From positions 248,001 through 312,000 of the forward strand of contig NZ_LMAF01000003.1 of the NCBI RefSeq assembly GCF_001542875.1: a stretch of DNA of 64,000 bases, in the 5' to 3' direction. Shown here one piece after another: positions 46,350 through 54,497 of this stretch. The notes beneath the pieces were generated by a model. It was given only the letters and a program-made list of their open reading frames with translations, searched no databases and was not told where the DNA came from. The stretch's first letter is position 1, and each line of letters begins with the position of its first letter. Position numbers and translations under genes: made by a program. Origin of the DNA: Erythrobacter sp. YT30. GTDB taxonomy: Bacteria > Pseudomonadota > Alphaproteobacteria > Sphingomonadales > Sphingomonadaceae.

Positions 46350-46945
46350 ACACTGCTGCGAGCCTGGACCTTGATACCCAGCGCAAGAATCTGCGCACCG
46401 GCATCCTCGCGCTCCTGTTCGCAGGGGCCATGGTCGGTCTCGGTTTTGCAGCCGTCCCGCTTTACGATCTGTTCTGCCGGGTAACAGGCTTTGGCGGCAC
46501 AACTCAGGTTGCCAGCGAGAGCGCGGCTGCCAATGCGGCAGCGGCCGGCGTTAGCGAAACCATGTCGATCCGCTTTGATGCGTCGACGTCCAGCGGCATT
46601 GGCTGGGAATTTCGCCCTGAGCAGGCGACCGACACCGTCCGCATCGGCCAGCGCGATATCGCGACCTATGTGGCGAAGAACCTCGAAGGCAAGCCGGTGA
46701 CAGGCACTGCAACCTTCAACGTTGAGCCCAGCCAGGCGGGCAAGTATTTCCACAAAATCCAGTGTTTCTGCTTCACTGAGCAGACGCTGGAAGCTGGGCA
46801 GGAAGTTACCATGCCCGTTCTCTATTACGTCGATCCGGCTATCCTCGAAGATGAGTTTATGGCCGATGTCGAACAGATCACGCTAAGCTACACTTTTCAC
46901 CGTGCTAAAGAGCCAGAGACATTCGGTCTTTCGCGCGACAACTGA
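46346..46945 (+). CDS. ctaG: cytochrome c oxidase assembly protein CtaG/Cox11
   Basis: Delivers copper to the CuB site of subunit I. The 199-residue protein has one N-terminal membrane anchor (GILALLFAGAMVGLGFAAVP), the CR-containing PLYDLFCRVTGFGGT, and the copper ligands in QCFCFTEQTLEAGQE; it ends with the beta-barrel domain facing the periplasm. Coupled by ATGA to the small membrane protein gene upstream. Confidence 0.96.
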   Translation: MNTAASLDLDTQRKNLRTGILALLFAGAMVGLGFAAVPLYDLFCRVTGFGGTTQVASESAAANAAAAGVSETMSIRFDASTSSGIGWEFRPEQATDTVRIGQRDIATYVAKNLEGKPVTGTATFNVEPSQAGKYFHKIQCFCFTEQTLEAGQEVTMPVLYYVDPAILEDEFMADVEQITLSYTFHRAKEPETFGLSRDN

Positions 46946-46972
46946 TTACAACCAAGCCATGGGAATGAAAAA

Positions 46973-47842
46973 ATGGGCGGTAAGGTAAACCACGATTATC
47001 ATATTCTAGAGCCGGATATCTGGCCTCTGGTGGGCTCGCTCTCCGCGGTGACATTTACCACTGGCCTGGTGTTCAACATGCACGAAATGTTCGGCACAGC
47101 AGGGCCGATCATTATGTATCTCGGCCTTGCTGGGCTCATCGCCACGTTCTTCATGTGGTTCAAGAACATCGTCAACGAAGCCGAAGGCGGCGACCACACG
47201 CCGGTTGTCCAGCTTCACATGCGCTATGGCATGATCCTGTTCATCGCATCGGAGGTTATGTTCTTCGTCGGATGGTTCTGGGCGTTCTTTGATTTCGCCC
47301 TTTTTCCTGAACCGATTGTGGTGAGCGATGATGGAACCGTGACCTCGCTCTTCCAACAGGAAGGCGCAGCTGCCGTCACTCAATTCCCGGCCAAGGGTAT
47401 CGAAGTCATCAATCCGTTTGCGCTTCCTTTGCTCAATACGCTGATCCTGCTCTGCTCTGGCACCACAGTAACATGGGCGCACCACGCTCTGATCCACGGC
47501 GATCGTGAAGGCCTGAAGCAAGGTCTATGGGCCACGATCGCCCTTGGCGTAGTGTTCAGCGCGATCCAAGCTTACGAGTACGCAGTTGCTCCGTTCGCGT
47601 TCGGCACCAACACCTATTCATCGGCCTTCTACATGGCGACAGGCTTTCACGGCTTCCACGTCCTAATCGGTACGATCTTCCTAGCGGTGTGCCTCTATCG
47701 CGCATATCTTGGTCACTTCACTCCGCGCCAGCACTTCGGCTTTGAAGCGGCGGCCTGGTATTGGCACTTCGTCGATGTCGTGTGGCTGTTCCTCTTTATC
47801 GCCGTCTACATCTGGGGTGGCTGGGGCGCTCCGGTCCATTGA
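46973..47842 (+). CDS. coxC: cytochrome c oxidase subunit III
   Basis: Seven-helix core subunit of the aa3 oxidase, 289 residues. NHDYHILEPDIWPLVGSL, RYGMILFIASEVMFFVGWFW, GTTVTWAHHALIHGDREGLK and TGFHGFHVLIGTIFLAVCLY are conserved. A purine-rich GGGAATGAAAAA lies directly before the ATG. The stop overlaps the likely TTG start of the DUF983 gene. Confidence 0.97.
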   Translation: MGGKVNHDYHILEPDIWPLVGSLSAVTFTTGLVFNMHEMFGTAGPIIMYLGLAGLIATFFMWFKNIVNEAEGGDHTPVVQLHMRYGMILFIASEVMFFVGWFWAFFDFALFPEPIVVSDDGTVTSLFQQEGAAAVTQFPAKGIEVINPFALPLLNTLILLCSGTTVTWAHHALIHGDREGLKQGLWATIALGVVFSAIQAYEYAVAPFAFGTNTYSSAFYMATGFHGFHVLIGTIFLAVCLYRAYLGHFTPRQHFGFEAAAWYWHFVDVVWLFLFIAVYIWGGWGAPVH

Positions 47843-48234
47843 TCGCACCGCCTGATACTTCCCAAAATACGAAAGGGCAGCCCGGTATATTCGCGGCTGC
47901 CCTTTTCGGTTTGTGCCCGCATTGCGGTGCAAAGACGCTGTTTGGAGCGCCTGCCCAGATTGCCGATCATTGCCGGGCGTGTGGGTATGATTTTGCGAGC
48001 ATAGAGCGTGGTGGCCGATTGGCGGGACTCGTCACGATCATTGTCGCCGTAATCCTGTGCGCGATTGCGCTGGGTCTTGATGCGCTATTTCGCCTACCCA
48101 TTGCCCTGCAATTTGCGATGTGGGCACCGCTTACCGTGGGCGGCGTTTTGTATGCGCTGCGGTTTTATAAAACCCTGTTCCTCTATGCGGGATATGAGCG
48201 GCAACGCGAAGGTGCGTCGGATAAAGAGCCATGA
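47839..48234 (+). CDS. DUF983 membrane protein
   Basis: About 131 residues with two CxxC pairs (CPHCGAKTLF and CRACGYDFAS), forming a zinc-ribbon-like head, then two membrane helices (LVTIIVAVILCAIALGLDAL and QFAMWAPLTVGGVLYALRFY). The only start consistent with relatives is a TTG at 47839 that overlaps the coxC stop as TTGA; a second TTG directly before the first CxxC is the alternative. Function unknown, but the family sits in oxidase operons. An intrinsic-terminator-like hairpin lies within its first codons. Confidence 0.85.
   Translation: MIAPPDTSQNTKGQPGIFAAALFGLCPHCGAKTLFGAPAQIADHCRACGYDFASIERGGRLAGLVTIIVAVILCAIALGLDALFRLPIALQFAMWAPLTVGGVLYALRFYKTLFLYAGYERQREGASDKEP
47870..47908 (+). 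terminator. terminator-like hairpin inside the DUF983 gene
   Basis: AAAGGGCAGCC (47872-47882) and GGCTGCCCTTT (47895-47905) form a perfect 11-bp stem with a 12-nt loop, directly followed by one more T (TTTTCGG). It lies 30 bp after the coxC stop but within the next coding sequence, so it could partly terminate or attenuate transcription of DUF983 and surf1. Confidence 0.6.
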
Positions 48235-48797
48235 GCCGCCTACCGATCATTCCAACCATTCTGGTGCTTGCCGCAGTCGCTACCATGATTGCGCTTGGCG
48301 TCTGGCAATTGGGGCGCGCTGATGAAAAAGCGGAACTGATTGCGCGCGCAGAAGCGGCTGCAGCCAGCACGCAGCCCGTGGACTTTCCCATGGAAGGTGA
48401 TGGCCGAGATCGGTGGTTTCGGCAAAGTGAGCTCAACTGCCAGTCTGTCACAGATATCGAGGCGAGGGTGGGCAATGCTGCGACTGGCGCCAAAGGTTGG
48501 GGGTTTAGAGCGCAATGCGTCACTCACCGGGGCGGAGCCGTTCCGGTCGATATCGGATTTTCCCGCTTTCCCGAAGCGCCCGAATGGGAAGGCGGTGTCG
48601 TCAGCGGAGTTATCGCGCCTGGGCCGCGTCTTGTGGCTGATCCGGCGGTTGCAGATCTAGAGGCATTGGCAAAACCTGACCCCAATGATCTGCCGAACAA
48701 TCACCTTGCCTATGCAGGGCAGTGGTTCTTTTTCGCGCTCACAGCTCTGGTCATCTACGGCATCGCTGTGAGATCACGGATCAAGCGACGCGGCTAA
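48231..48797 (+). CDS. SURF1 family protein
   Basis: Oxidase assembly factor that helps insert heme a into subunit I. The 188-residue protein has the two-helix hairpin topology: an N-terminal helix (PTILVLAAVATMIALGVWQL followed by GRADEK) and a C-terminal one (QWFFFALTALVIYGIAV), with NNHLAYAGQWFFFALTALVI as the conserved C-terminal region. It is shorter than many SURF1 proteins and the loop is divergent. Its ATG overlaps the DUF983 stop by 4 nt. Confidence 0.88.
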   Translation: MSRLPIIPTILVLAAVATMIALGVWQLGRADEKAELIARAEAAAASTQPVDFPMEGDGRDRWFRQSELNCQSVTDIEARVGNAATGAKGWGFRAQCVTHRGGAVPVDIGFSRFPEAPEWEGGVVSGVIAPGPRLVADPAVADLEALAKPDPNDLPNNHLAYAGQWFFFALTALVIYGIAVRSRIKRRG

Positions 48798-49182
48798 CGG
48801 CCAAGTGTGCGCCAAACTTTCCTAATCAGGCTCATGCTGCCAACATTTGCGCGTTCTTTCGCAGTGTTGATCCGTCTCAAACTAATTGCTTCGGCCCGGG
48901 GCGTAGCCTGCGTGCAGCGCTTTTGACGGCATGCGCCTTCAATTTAGCCTCTCACCCCCTGTCCGTCACCCATCTGTTTCCTATGATAACACTCTGTGAA
49001 ATATAAAGAATTAGGGTATTCCTGAAGGTGACAGGGTGTAACCTTTGTCACCCTGTTTGCCCTTTTTAGCGGATTACCGAGGATTGCAGACATTCTTCGG
49101 GTTATAGGCCGGTCAGAGGGTTTGGTCCTTGCCAACCAAAACATTGCCCCTGCACGCCCGCACCGCTAAGCGGCACAGCGTC
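48798..49182. other. intergenic region with repeat copy 1
   Basis: 385 bp without a convincing gene between surf1 and thrC. Holds the element at 48956-49054. Nothing else recognised; no tRNA. Confidence 0.6.
48956..49054 (+). repeat. two-copy intergenic element, copy 1
   Basis: Left block CCCCTGTCCGTCACCC (48956-48971), a 55-bp AT-rich centre, then a 28-bp block (49027-49054) of the form GGTGACA-N12-TGTCACC with core GGTGTAACC. Both blocks recur, identical and with identical 55-bp spacing, inverted at 57531-57629. Centres match at only about half the positions. It ends about 130 bp before thrC. Confidence 0.8.
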
Positions 49183-50622
49183 ATGGAATATGTATCTACC
49201 CGCGGAAATGCGCCTGTTCTCGATTTCGAAGGCGTTACCCTTGCCGGCCTTGCCAGCGATGGCGGATTGTACCTGCCGCGCGAATGGCCACGGTTTAGCG
49301 AAGATCAAATCCGTGCACTTCGCGGGAAGCCGTATTGGGCTGTCGCGGTTGAAGTTATGAAACCCTTTGTGGGCGATTGCCTCACTGAAGATGAACTCAC
49401 GAAGCTGTGCACCGAAGTCTATGGCGAATTCAGCCATGCAGCTGTCACGCCTCTGATCCAGCTGGATGAACAGCACTGGCTGCTTGAATTGTTCCACGGC
49501 CCAACGCTCGCGTTCAAGGATATTGCGCTCCAAATGCTTGGTCGGCTGTTCGAGACCTTTCTTGAACGCCGGGGCGAGCGCCTGACCATTGTCGGTGCGA
49601 CAAGTGGCGATACGGGCTCTGCAGCCATCCGCGCTGTGGCAGGTCTCGATCGGGTCGAGATATTCATGCTCCATCCACATGGCAAAGTCAGCGATGTACA
49701 GCGCCGCCAGATGACAACGGTGCTCGCACCAAATGTGCACAACATCGCGATTGATGGCAGCTTCGACGATGCGCAGCGCCATGTGAAGCGCATGTTTGGC
49801 GATGCTGCGGTTAACGGGCCTGTCGGTGGGCCGCTGCAATTGGGTGCGGTCAACTCAATCAACTGGTCCCGCCTGATGGCGCAGGTCGTCTACTATTTCT
49901 ATTCCGCGCTTCAACTGGGCGCACCCGATCGCAAAGTCGCCTACAGCGTGCCGACTGGCAATTTCGGTGATGTGTTTGCGGGCTATGTGGCCGCGCAGAT
50001 GGGTCTCCCGGTTGAGACGCTGATTGTGGCCACCAATGTGAATGATATCCTGCGCCGCGCGATTACCAGCGGCGATTATTCAGCAGGCGAAGTTACCCCG
50101 ACAATCACCCCTTCGATGGACATCCAGGTGAGCTCGAATTTCGAACGGTTGTTGTTTGACTGCGGCGGCCGTGATGGAGCCGCTCTGGGTGACCAGATGC
50201 GCGGTTTCGACGGTGCCAACGCCATGCAGCTGTCCAATGCCCAGCGTGACGGGATGAAGGCTTTGTTTGTAAGCTACAGCGCGGATCAGGAGCAGACCTC
50301 TCGCGCAATGCAATGGGCGTACCAGGCTGGTGGGCAGATTATCGATCCACACACCGCCGTGGGCCTTAGCGCCGCGCGCGATGCTCTGGAAGAAGCATCG
50401 CTCGATGAGGTAGTGCCGATCGTGACACTGGCGACCGCCCATCCGGCAAAGTTTCGCGATGCCGTGGAGCGGGCAACGGGTGTCAGGCCTTCGCTGCCCG
50501 CGCGTGTCGGTGACCTGTTTGGCCGCGAAGAAAGCTATGCCGAACTCGCGGGTGACTACGAGACTGCGCGCGAATTTGTCCTGTCGAACAGCGCCTTCAG
50601 CTCGGCGACCGCATCGGCCTGA
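49183..50622 (+). CDS. thrC: threonine synthase
   Basis: PLP enzyme converting O-phosphohomoserine to threonine. The 479-residue protein matches the long form: YVSTRGNAPVLDFEGVTLAG at the start, GPTLAFKDIALQMLGRLF with the PLP Lys, GATSGDTGSAAIRAVAGLD, and PTGNFGDVFAGYVAAQMGLP for the phosphate loop. I chose the ATG at 49183 (MEYVSTRGN), which aligns with the family start, over the in-frame TTG at 49129. Its stop shares one base with the next gene's start. Confidence 0.96.
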   Translation: MEYVSTRGNAPVLDFEGVTLAGLASDGGLYLPREWPRFSEDQIRALRGKPYWAVAVEVMKPFVGDCLTEDELTKLCTEVYGEFSHAAVTPLIQLDEQHWLLELFHGPTLAFKDIALQMLGRLFETFLERRGERLTIVGATSGDTGSAAIRAVAGLDRVEIFMLHPHGKVSDVQRRQMTTVLAPNVHNIAIDGSFDDAQRHVKRMFGDAAVNGPVGGPLQLGAVNSINWSRLMAQVVYYFYSALQLGAPDRKVAYSVPTGNFGDVFAGYVAAQMGLPVETLIVATNVNDILRRAITSGDYSAGEVTPTITPSMDIQVSSNFERLLFDCGGRDGAALGDQMRGFDGANAMQLSNAQRDGMKALFVSYSADQEQTSRAMQWAYQAGGQIIDPHTAVGLSAARDALEEASLDEVVPIVTLATAHPAKFRDAVERATGVRPSLPARVGDLFGREESYAELAGDYETAREFVLSNSAFSSATASA

Positions 50623-51512
50623 TGGCACAGCTCATTCGCGATCCGCAATTGATGGTGGGCGAGGGTTGGGACGCCTACCGCCTGCTCGACAGCGGACACG
50701 GGCGAAAGCTGGAACAATTCGGTCCCTATCGTTTTATCCGTCCGGAGCCGCAAGCAATGTGGTCCCCGCGGCTCTCCGATTGGGTGGCTGACAGCGAATT
50801 TGTGCCGGGATCAGATGAAGATGGCGGCGGGCGCTGGTCCGACACAGCTGGCCTTCCGGCAGATGGCTGGGAGCTGTCATACGGTAATGCCCGCTTCACT
50901 GCCCAGCCAACGCCATTCCGGCACTTGCAATTCTTCCCTGACATGGCGCCGGTGTGGGAATGGATGGGAGACCAACTGGCAGGGCTTGAGAATGCGGAGA
51001 CGATGAACCTGTTCGGATACACAGGCGTCGGCTCACTCGCGCTCAGTGAACATGGCCGGGTAACGCATGTCGATGCGTCTAAGAAATCGGTGGCGCAGGC
51101 GAGGGAAAACGCGGCACTATCGGGCATGGAGGATCGACCCATCCGCTGGCTGGTCGATGATGCAGCGAAGTTTGCAGCACGCGAAGTGCGGCGAGAGCGG
51201 CGGTATGACGGAATCATACTCGACCCTCCCAAATTCGGTCGAGGGCCGAAGAACGAAACGTGGCGATTGGAAGAAGGACTGCCTGCCTTGGCCAGGGATT
51301 GCGGAAGGCTGCTGGATGCGGAGAGCCGCTTTCTCTTCCTCACCGTTTACGCTGTGCGCATGAGCAGTCTGGCAATCGCGGGAATGCTCGAGGAAGCGCT
51401 GCAGAATCTGCCGGGTACAATCGAACACGGCGAACTGTGTGTGCAAGAGACAGGCGAGAGCGCGCGCCTGCTGCCAACTGCGATCTTCGCACGGTGGAGC
51501 AATCCGGGCTAA
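50622..51512 (+). CDS. class I SAM-dependent (rRNA-type) methyltransferase
   Basis: 296-residue methyltransferase resembling the RlmI/RlmK family. The SAM motif NLFGYTGVGSLALSEHG, the acidic loop THVDASKKSVAQARENA, DDAAKFAAREVR and the active-site DPPKFGRGPK are present. There is no clear PUA domain; the N-terminal 80 residues are beta-rich. Target base unknown. Overlaps thrC by one base. Confidence 0.88.
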   Translation: MAQLIRDPQLMVGEGWDAYRLLDSGHGRKLEQFGPYRFIRPEPQAMWSPRLSDWVADSEFVPGSDEDGGGRWSDTAGLPADGWELSYGNARFTAQPTPFRHLQFFPDMAPVWEWMGDQLAGLENAETMNLFGYTGVGSLALSEHGRVTHVDASKKSVAQARENAALSGMEDRPIRWLVDDAAKFAAREVRRERRYDGIILDPPKFGRGPKNETWRLEEGLPALARDCGRLLDAESRFLFLTVYAVRMSSLAIAGMLEEALQNLPGTIEHGELCVQETGESARLLPTAIFARWSNPG

Positions 51513-51521
51513 GGGCGCGTC

Positions 51522-51905
51522 ATGCAAAACACTGATTCGCTTATCCTTGAAGTCAACGAACTCGAAGTCGATGTCCTGACCGGTATCTATTCGGAAGAAA
51601 CCGGCAAACCCCAGCCGCTGCGCATCTCAATCGCTGCGCGATATGATGTGGCGGACCACTACGGTCCCGATATGCCGCTTGAAGCGAGCAAGAACTACAT
51701 GGACCTCAAAGAGGCAGCAGCTTCGGGATTGCCGAAAGGAGTTCATTTCAAGCTAATCGAGGCAGTCGCCGATCACATCTGTGCGACGCTGTTCACGCAG
51801 GATGCACGGGTTCAGGCTGTGACGGTAAAGATTGTGAAGCTGGCAATTGCTGAGGCGAATGAGCAGATCGGCATCACCCTCCACCGCGAACGACCTACTG
51901 GATAG
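51522..51905 (+). CDS. folB: dihydroneopterin aldolase family protein
   Basis: 127-residue FolB-like protein. FolB converts 7,8-dihydroneopterin to 6-hydroxymethyl-dihydropterin in folate synthesis. Here VNELEVDVLTGIYSEETGKP, the NYMDLKEAA segment and HFKLIEAVADHICATLF (Glu for pterin and catalytic region) are recognisable, though divergent. Sits upstream of molybdopterin genes, so a pterin-linked role other than folate is possible. Confidence 0.82.
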   Translation: MQNTDSLILEVNELEVDVLTGIYSEETGKPQPLRISIAARYDVADHYGPDMPLEASKNYMDLKEAAASGLPKGVHFKLIEAVADHICATLFTQDARVQAVTVKIVKLAIAEANEQIGITLHRERPTG

Positions 51906-51914
51906 GCGCGGCGA

Positions 51915-52235
51915 GTGACGCAAAGGTTGTTGATCGTGGAAACTCTGGCAGCTTCTAGTCTGGAAGCGAGCGCCACGTTCATTAAGGAGCATTTGAACGC
52001 CGTGCGCGAAGCATTGGCAGATGATGAAGTCAGCGAGCTGGTGATTATTCTTCCTGGTGCCTCTCCTGAGCAGGACGATTGGCGCAAAGCAATCGCGCTC
52101 GACCTTGCACGTGAATACGCGCCTAAACGGATCAATATCATCAGCACCAACGACACCGATGCAGTGGGCAAAACGCTGGCATATTTGAGGGATGCGAAAG
52201 GCGTAACGGGGCAGTATCTTCAAACCCATGAATAA
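51915..52235 (+). CDS. small Rossmann-fold protein
   Basis: 106-residue protein beginning at a GTG at 51915. Alternating strands and helices (ELVIILPGASPEQDDW and PKRINIISTNDTDAVGKTLA) give a Rossmann-like sheet but lack a full nucleotide-binding glycine loop. Function not recognised. Its stop overlaps the moaA start by 8 nt, so it is coupled to it. Confidence 0.7.
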   Translation: MTQRLLIVETLAASSLEASATFIKEHLNAVREALADDEVSELVIILPGASPEQDDWRKAIALDLAREYAPKRINIISTNDTDAVGKTLAYLRDAKGVTGQYLQTHE

Positions 52236-53274
52236 GGGATCGATCCGCAAACCTGACCTGATCGTGGTTGACAACCACACGCGCCCACTGGTGGACGCCT
52301 TTCAGCGGCGCATTTCTTATTTGCGGCTGTCGGTGACGGATCGATGCGATTTGCGCTGCACCTATTGTATGCCCGAGCGGATGAAGTTTCTTCCTCGCCG
52401 TGAGGTGCTCACGCTTGAGGAATTGTACGAGCTCGCGACAGGCTTCATTGATCGAGGTGTCATCAAAATCCGCATCACAGGCGGTGAGCCGCTGGTAAGG
52501 CGTGACATCTGCGATCTGTTTGACGCGCTTGGTCAAAGGCTCGGCCACGGGTTGAATGAGCTGACCCTGACAACCAACGCGACGCAATTGGCGGATCACG
52601 CCGATCGGCTGGCAAGGGCGGGGGTGAAAAGGATCAATGTGTCGCTAGATACGCTTGATCGATCACGCTTTGCTGAACTCACGAGGCGCGATGCTTTGCC
52701 TCAAGTTTTGGCTGGCATTGCCGCAGCGCGCGAAGCTGGGATGAGGGTCAAACTCAATGCGGTGGCGCTTAAAGGCGTGAATGAAGATGAATTGCCGGAT
52801 CTGATCGCATGGGGCCACGCTGAAGGGCACGATGTCACTCTGATAGAGGTGATGCCGCTAGGCGATGTGGAGGAGGAGCGGCTGGACCAATATCTCCCGC
52901 TGAGCGATGTGCGCGCTCAGTTGGAGCAGTGTTGGACGTTCAGTGAGACTGATGCAACCACTGGTGGTCCGGCGCGCTACATGGATATTGAGGAGACTGG
53001 CGGCAGACTTGGCCTGATTACCCCGCACACGCACAACTTTTGCGACGGCTGCAATCGGCTTCGCGTGACGGCGACCGGGCAGCTATATCCATGTCTTGGA
53101 GGGGCAGAGCGAGTTGATCTACGCGCTGCTCTTCGATCCGATGATCCCAAAACGGAACTGGCGGACGCTTTGTCGCAAGCGATGCATATCAAGCCAGAAA
53201 GGCATCACTTCAGGATGGATAAGCGAGGCGCCGACCCGCACTTGCCACGGCATATGTCGATGACGGGAGGGTAA
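52228..53274 (+). CDS. moaA: GTP 3',8-cyclase
   Basis: Radical-SAM enzyme that makes 3',8-cyclo-GTP, the first step of molybdopterin synthesis. The N-terminal cluster motif CDLRCTYCMPERMKF and the C-terminal second cluster CDGCNRLRVTATGQLYPCLG are complete, and KIRITGGEPLVRRD binds SAM. The protein ends in MTGG; the terminal Gly-Gly is required in the family. 348 residues. First of moaA-moaD-moaE. Confidence 0.97.
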   Translation: MNKGSIRKPDLIVVDNHTRPLVDAFQRRISYLRLSVTDRCDLRCTYCMPERMKFLPRREVLTLEELYELATGFIDRGVIKIRITGGEPLVRRDICDLFDALGQRLGHGLNELTLTTNATQLADHADRLARAGVKRINVSLDTLDRSRFAELTRRDALPQVLAGIAAAREAGMRVKLNAVALKGVNEDELPDLIAWGHAEGHDVTLIEVMPLGDVEEERLDQYLPLSDVRAQLEQCWTFSETDATTGGPARYMDIEETGGRLGLITPHTHNFCDGCNRLRVTATGQLYPCLGGAERVDLRAALRSDDPKTELADALSQAMHIKPERHHFRMDKRGADPHLPRHMSMTGG

Positions 53275-53281
53275 CGGGCTG

Positions 53282-53524
53282 ATGGCAGTCAGGATCCTCT
53301 TTCTAGGGCCGTTACGCGATTTGGCGGGAAAGGAAGCAATTGAAGTCTCTGCGCCGCTTGATTGGTCGGTCTTGCTTCAAAGCGTTGGAGAGGAACTGGC
53401 TGGCCAATTGCAAAGCGACCGTGTGAATGTCGCCTGTGCAGGTCGTGTCTTGTCTGACAAGACATCGCTTAACGCTAGGGACGGCGACGAAGTGGCTCTG
53501 TTACCTCCTGTCTCGGGTGGGTAG
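53282..53524 (+). CDS. moaD: molybdopterin synthase small subunit
   Basis: 80-residue ubiquitin-like sulfur carrier. It ends VSGG, the C-terminal Gly-Gly that is thiocarboxylated. The short linker GDEVALLPPVSGG is typical. Its start is 7 nt after the moaA stop. Confidence 0.95.
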   Translation: MAVRILFLGPLRDLAGKEAIEVSAPLDWSVLLQSVGEELAGQLQSDRVNVACAGRVLSDKTSLNARDGDEVALLPPVSGG

Positions 53525-53534
53525 CGAGCGAGCC

Positions 53535-53981
53535 ATGCGTGACATTCGGTTGCTCGATCAAGCATTTGCGCCGGAGTCGCTCACAAAGCCGTTTGTTCGG
53601 GCAAATCCGGGGCTCGGCGGATATTGCACTTTTGTCGGCGAAGTGCGCAGTGAAGAAGATGTCGAGGCTTTGGAGCTCTCGCATTACGAGCCAATCACTC
53701 TGCCGGGCATGCAGGGCTTGGCTGATCAAGCGTTTGCGCGATTTGATCTTATGGGTCTTTTGATGGTTCACCGCATTGGCGAAATGCTGCCCGGTGAACC
53801 GATTGTCTGCGTTTCCGCTGCCGCCCGCCATCGGCGCGATGCAATTCAGGCCGTGGATTTCTGTATGGACCACCTGAAGAGCGCCGCATGGTTCTGGAAA
53901 CGTGAAAAGCGCGGCGGTGAATGGTCATGGATTGAGCCTCGCGAGGCGGATCATCATGACTTGGCGCGATGGCGGAAATAG
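53535..53981 (+). CDS. moaE: molybdopterin synthase catalytic subunit
   Basis: 148-residue MoaE, which with MoaD converts cyclic pyranopterin monophosphate to molybdopterin. GYCTFVGEVRSEEDVEALEL, HYEPITLPGMQGLADQA, VHRIGEMLPGEPIVCVSAAA and RRDAIQAVDFCMDHLKSAAW followed by FWKREKRGG (Lys residues in the active site) are conserved. The ATG at 53535 is in the expected place after moaD; moaB/moaC are not in the window. Confidence 0.95.
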   Translation: MRDIRLLDQAFAPESLTKPFVRANPGLGGYCTFVGEVRSEEDVEALELSHYEPITLPGMQGLADQAFARFDLMGLLMVHRIGEMLPGEPIVCVSAAARHRRDAIQAVDFCMDHLKSAAWFWKREKRGGEWSWIEPREADHHDLARWRK

Positions 53982-53991
53982 CGCCTTCAGT

Positions 53992-54005
53992 TTGATCTCG
54001 ATCAA
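53992..54005. promoter_or_regulatory. FNR box (TTGATCTCGATCAA)
   Basis: Perfect TTGAT-N4-ATCAA, centred about 58 bp upstream of the ATG at 54057. Close to the placement of the first box at 13030. Binding is inferred. Confidence 0.8.
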
Positions 54006-54056
54006 AGTCGAAATTGAATCGCCAGGCTAATTCTCACTCAACACAGGAGAAAAGCC

Positions 54057-54497
54057 ATGAGCGAACGTTTTACAGATATCCTTGCCCGCGGCGATGCCCG
54101 CATTGTTGAGGGTCCTGTTGTCAAATCGGCGCCGCGCCATCAGGTTGAAGTCGACCGTCAGTTTGAACTACCCAAAGCTTTGTATGCCGCCACAGTGGGT
54201 CTTTATCTTACATTCTGCGCCGTGATGTGGATGGGCTTTAGTTCACCCGGCTTGGCGCTTCCGATGGTGATCTTTGGTGTCTTCATCGCTGCAGGTTTTG
54301 GTGTTCCAGCAATCTGGACCAAGCTCAAGGACAATTCGAGCGAGCCGCGGACTATGGGCGAATTCGCAGAGAAAGGGATTATGACCCACACCGGTCGTCT
54401 CACTGCACGCGATGCCAGTGTTCAGATGCTGATCTTGCCCAGCTTGATCGTCATGTGGGGTCTGAGCGTTCTCGTCATCGCAGCATTTGTTGCCTAA
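54057..54497 (+). CDS. membrane protein with FNR box, unknown
   Basis: 146-residue protein with three hydrophobic segments (LYAATVGLYLTFCAVMWMGF, LALPMVIFGVFIAAGFGVPA, and the C-terminal LPSLIVMWGLSVLVIAAFVA). The N-terminal 40 residues are soluble. No family recognised. The perfect FNR box upstream and the neighbouring fnrL gene point to low-oxygen expression. Its stop overlaps the fnrL stop region on the other strand (54494-54497). Confidence 0.8.
   Translation: MSERFTDILARGDARIVEGPVVKSAPRHQVEVDRQFELPKALYAATVGLYLTFCAVMWMGFSSPGLALPMVIFGVFIAAGFGVPAIWTKLKDNSSEPRTMGEFAEKGIMTHTGRLTARDASVQMLILPSLIVMWGLSVLVIAAFVA

Noticed and set aside
47911..48234. Second TTG before the first CxxC as start of the DUF983 gene
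   Set aside because: It would put the start just after the hairpin, removing the conflict, but relatives have a longer N-terminus; kept as an alternative only.
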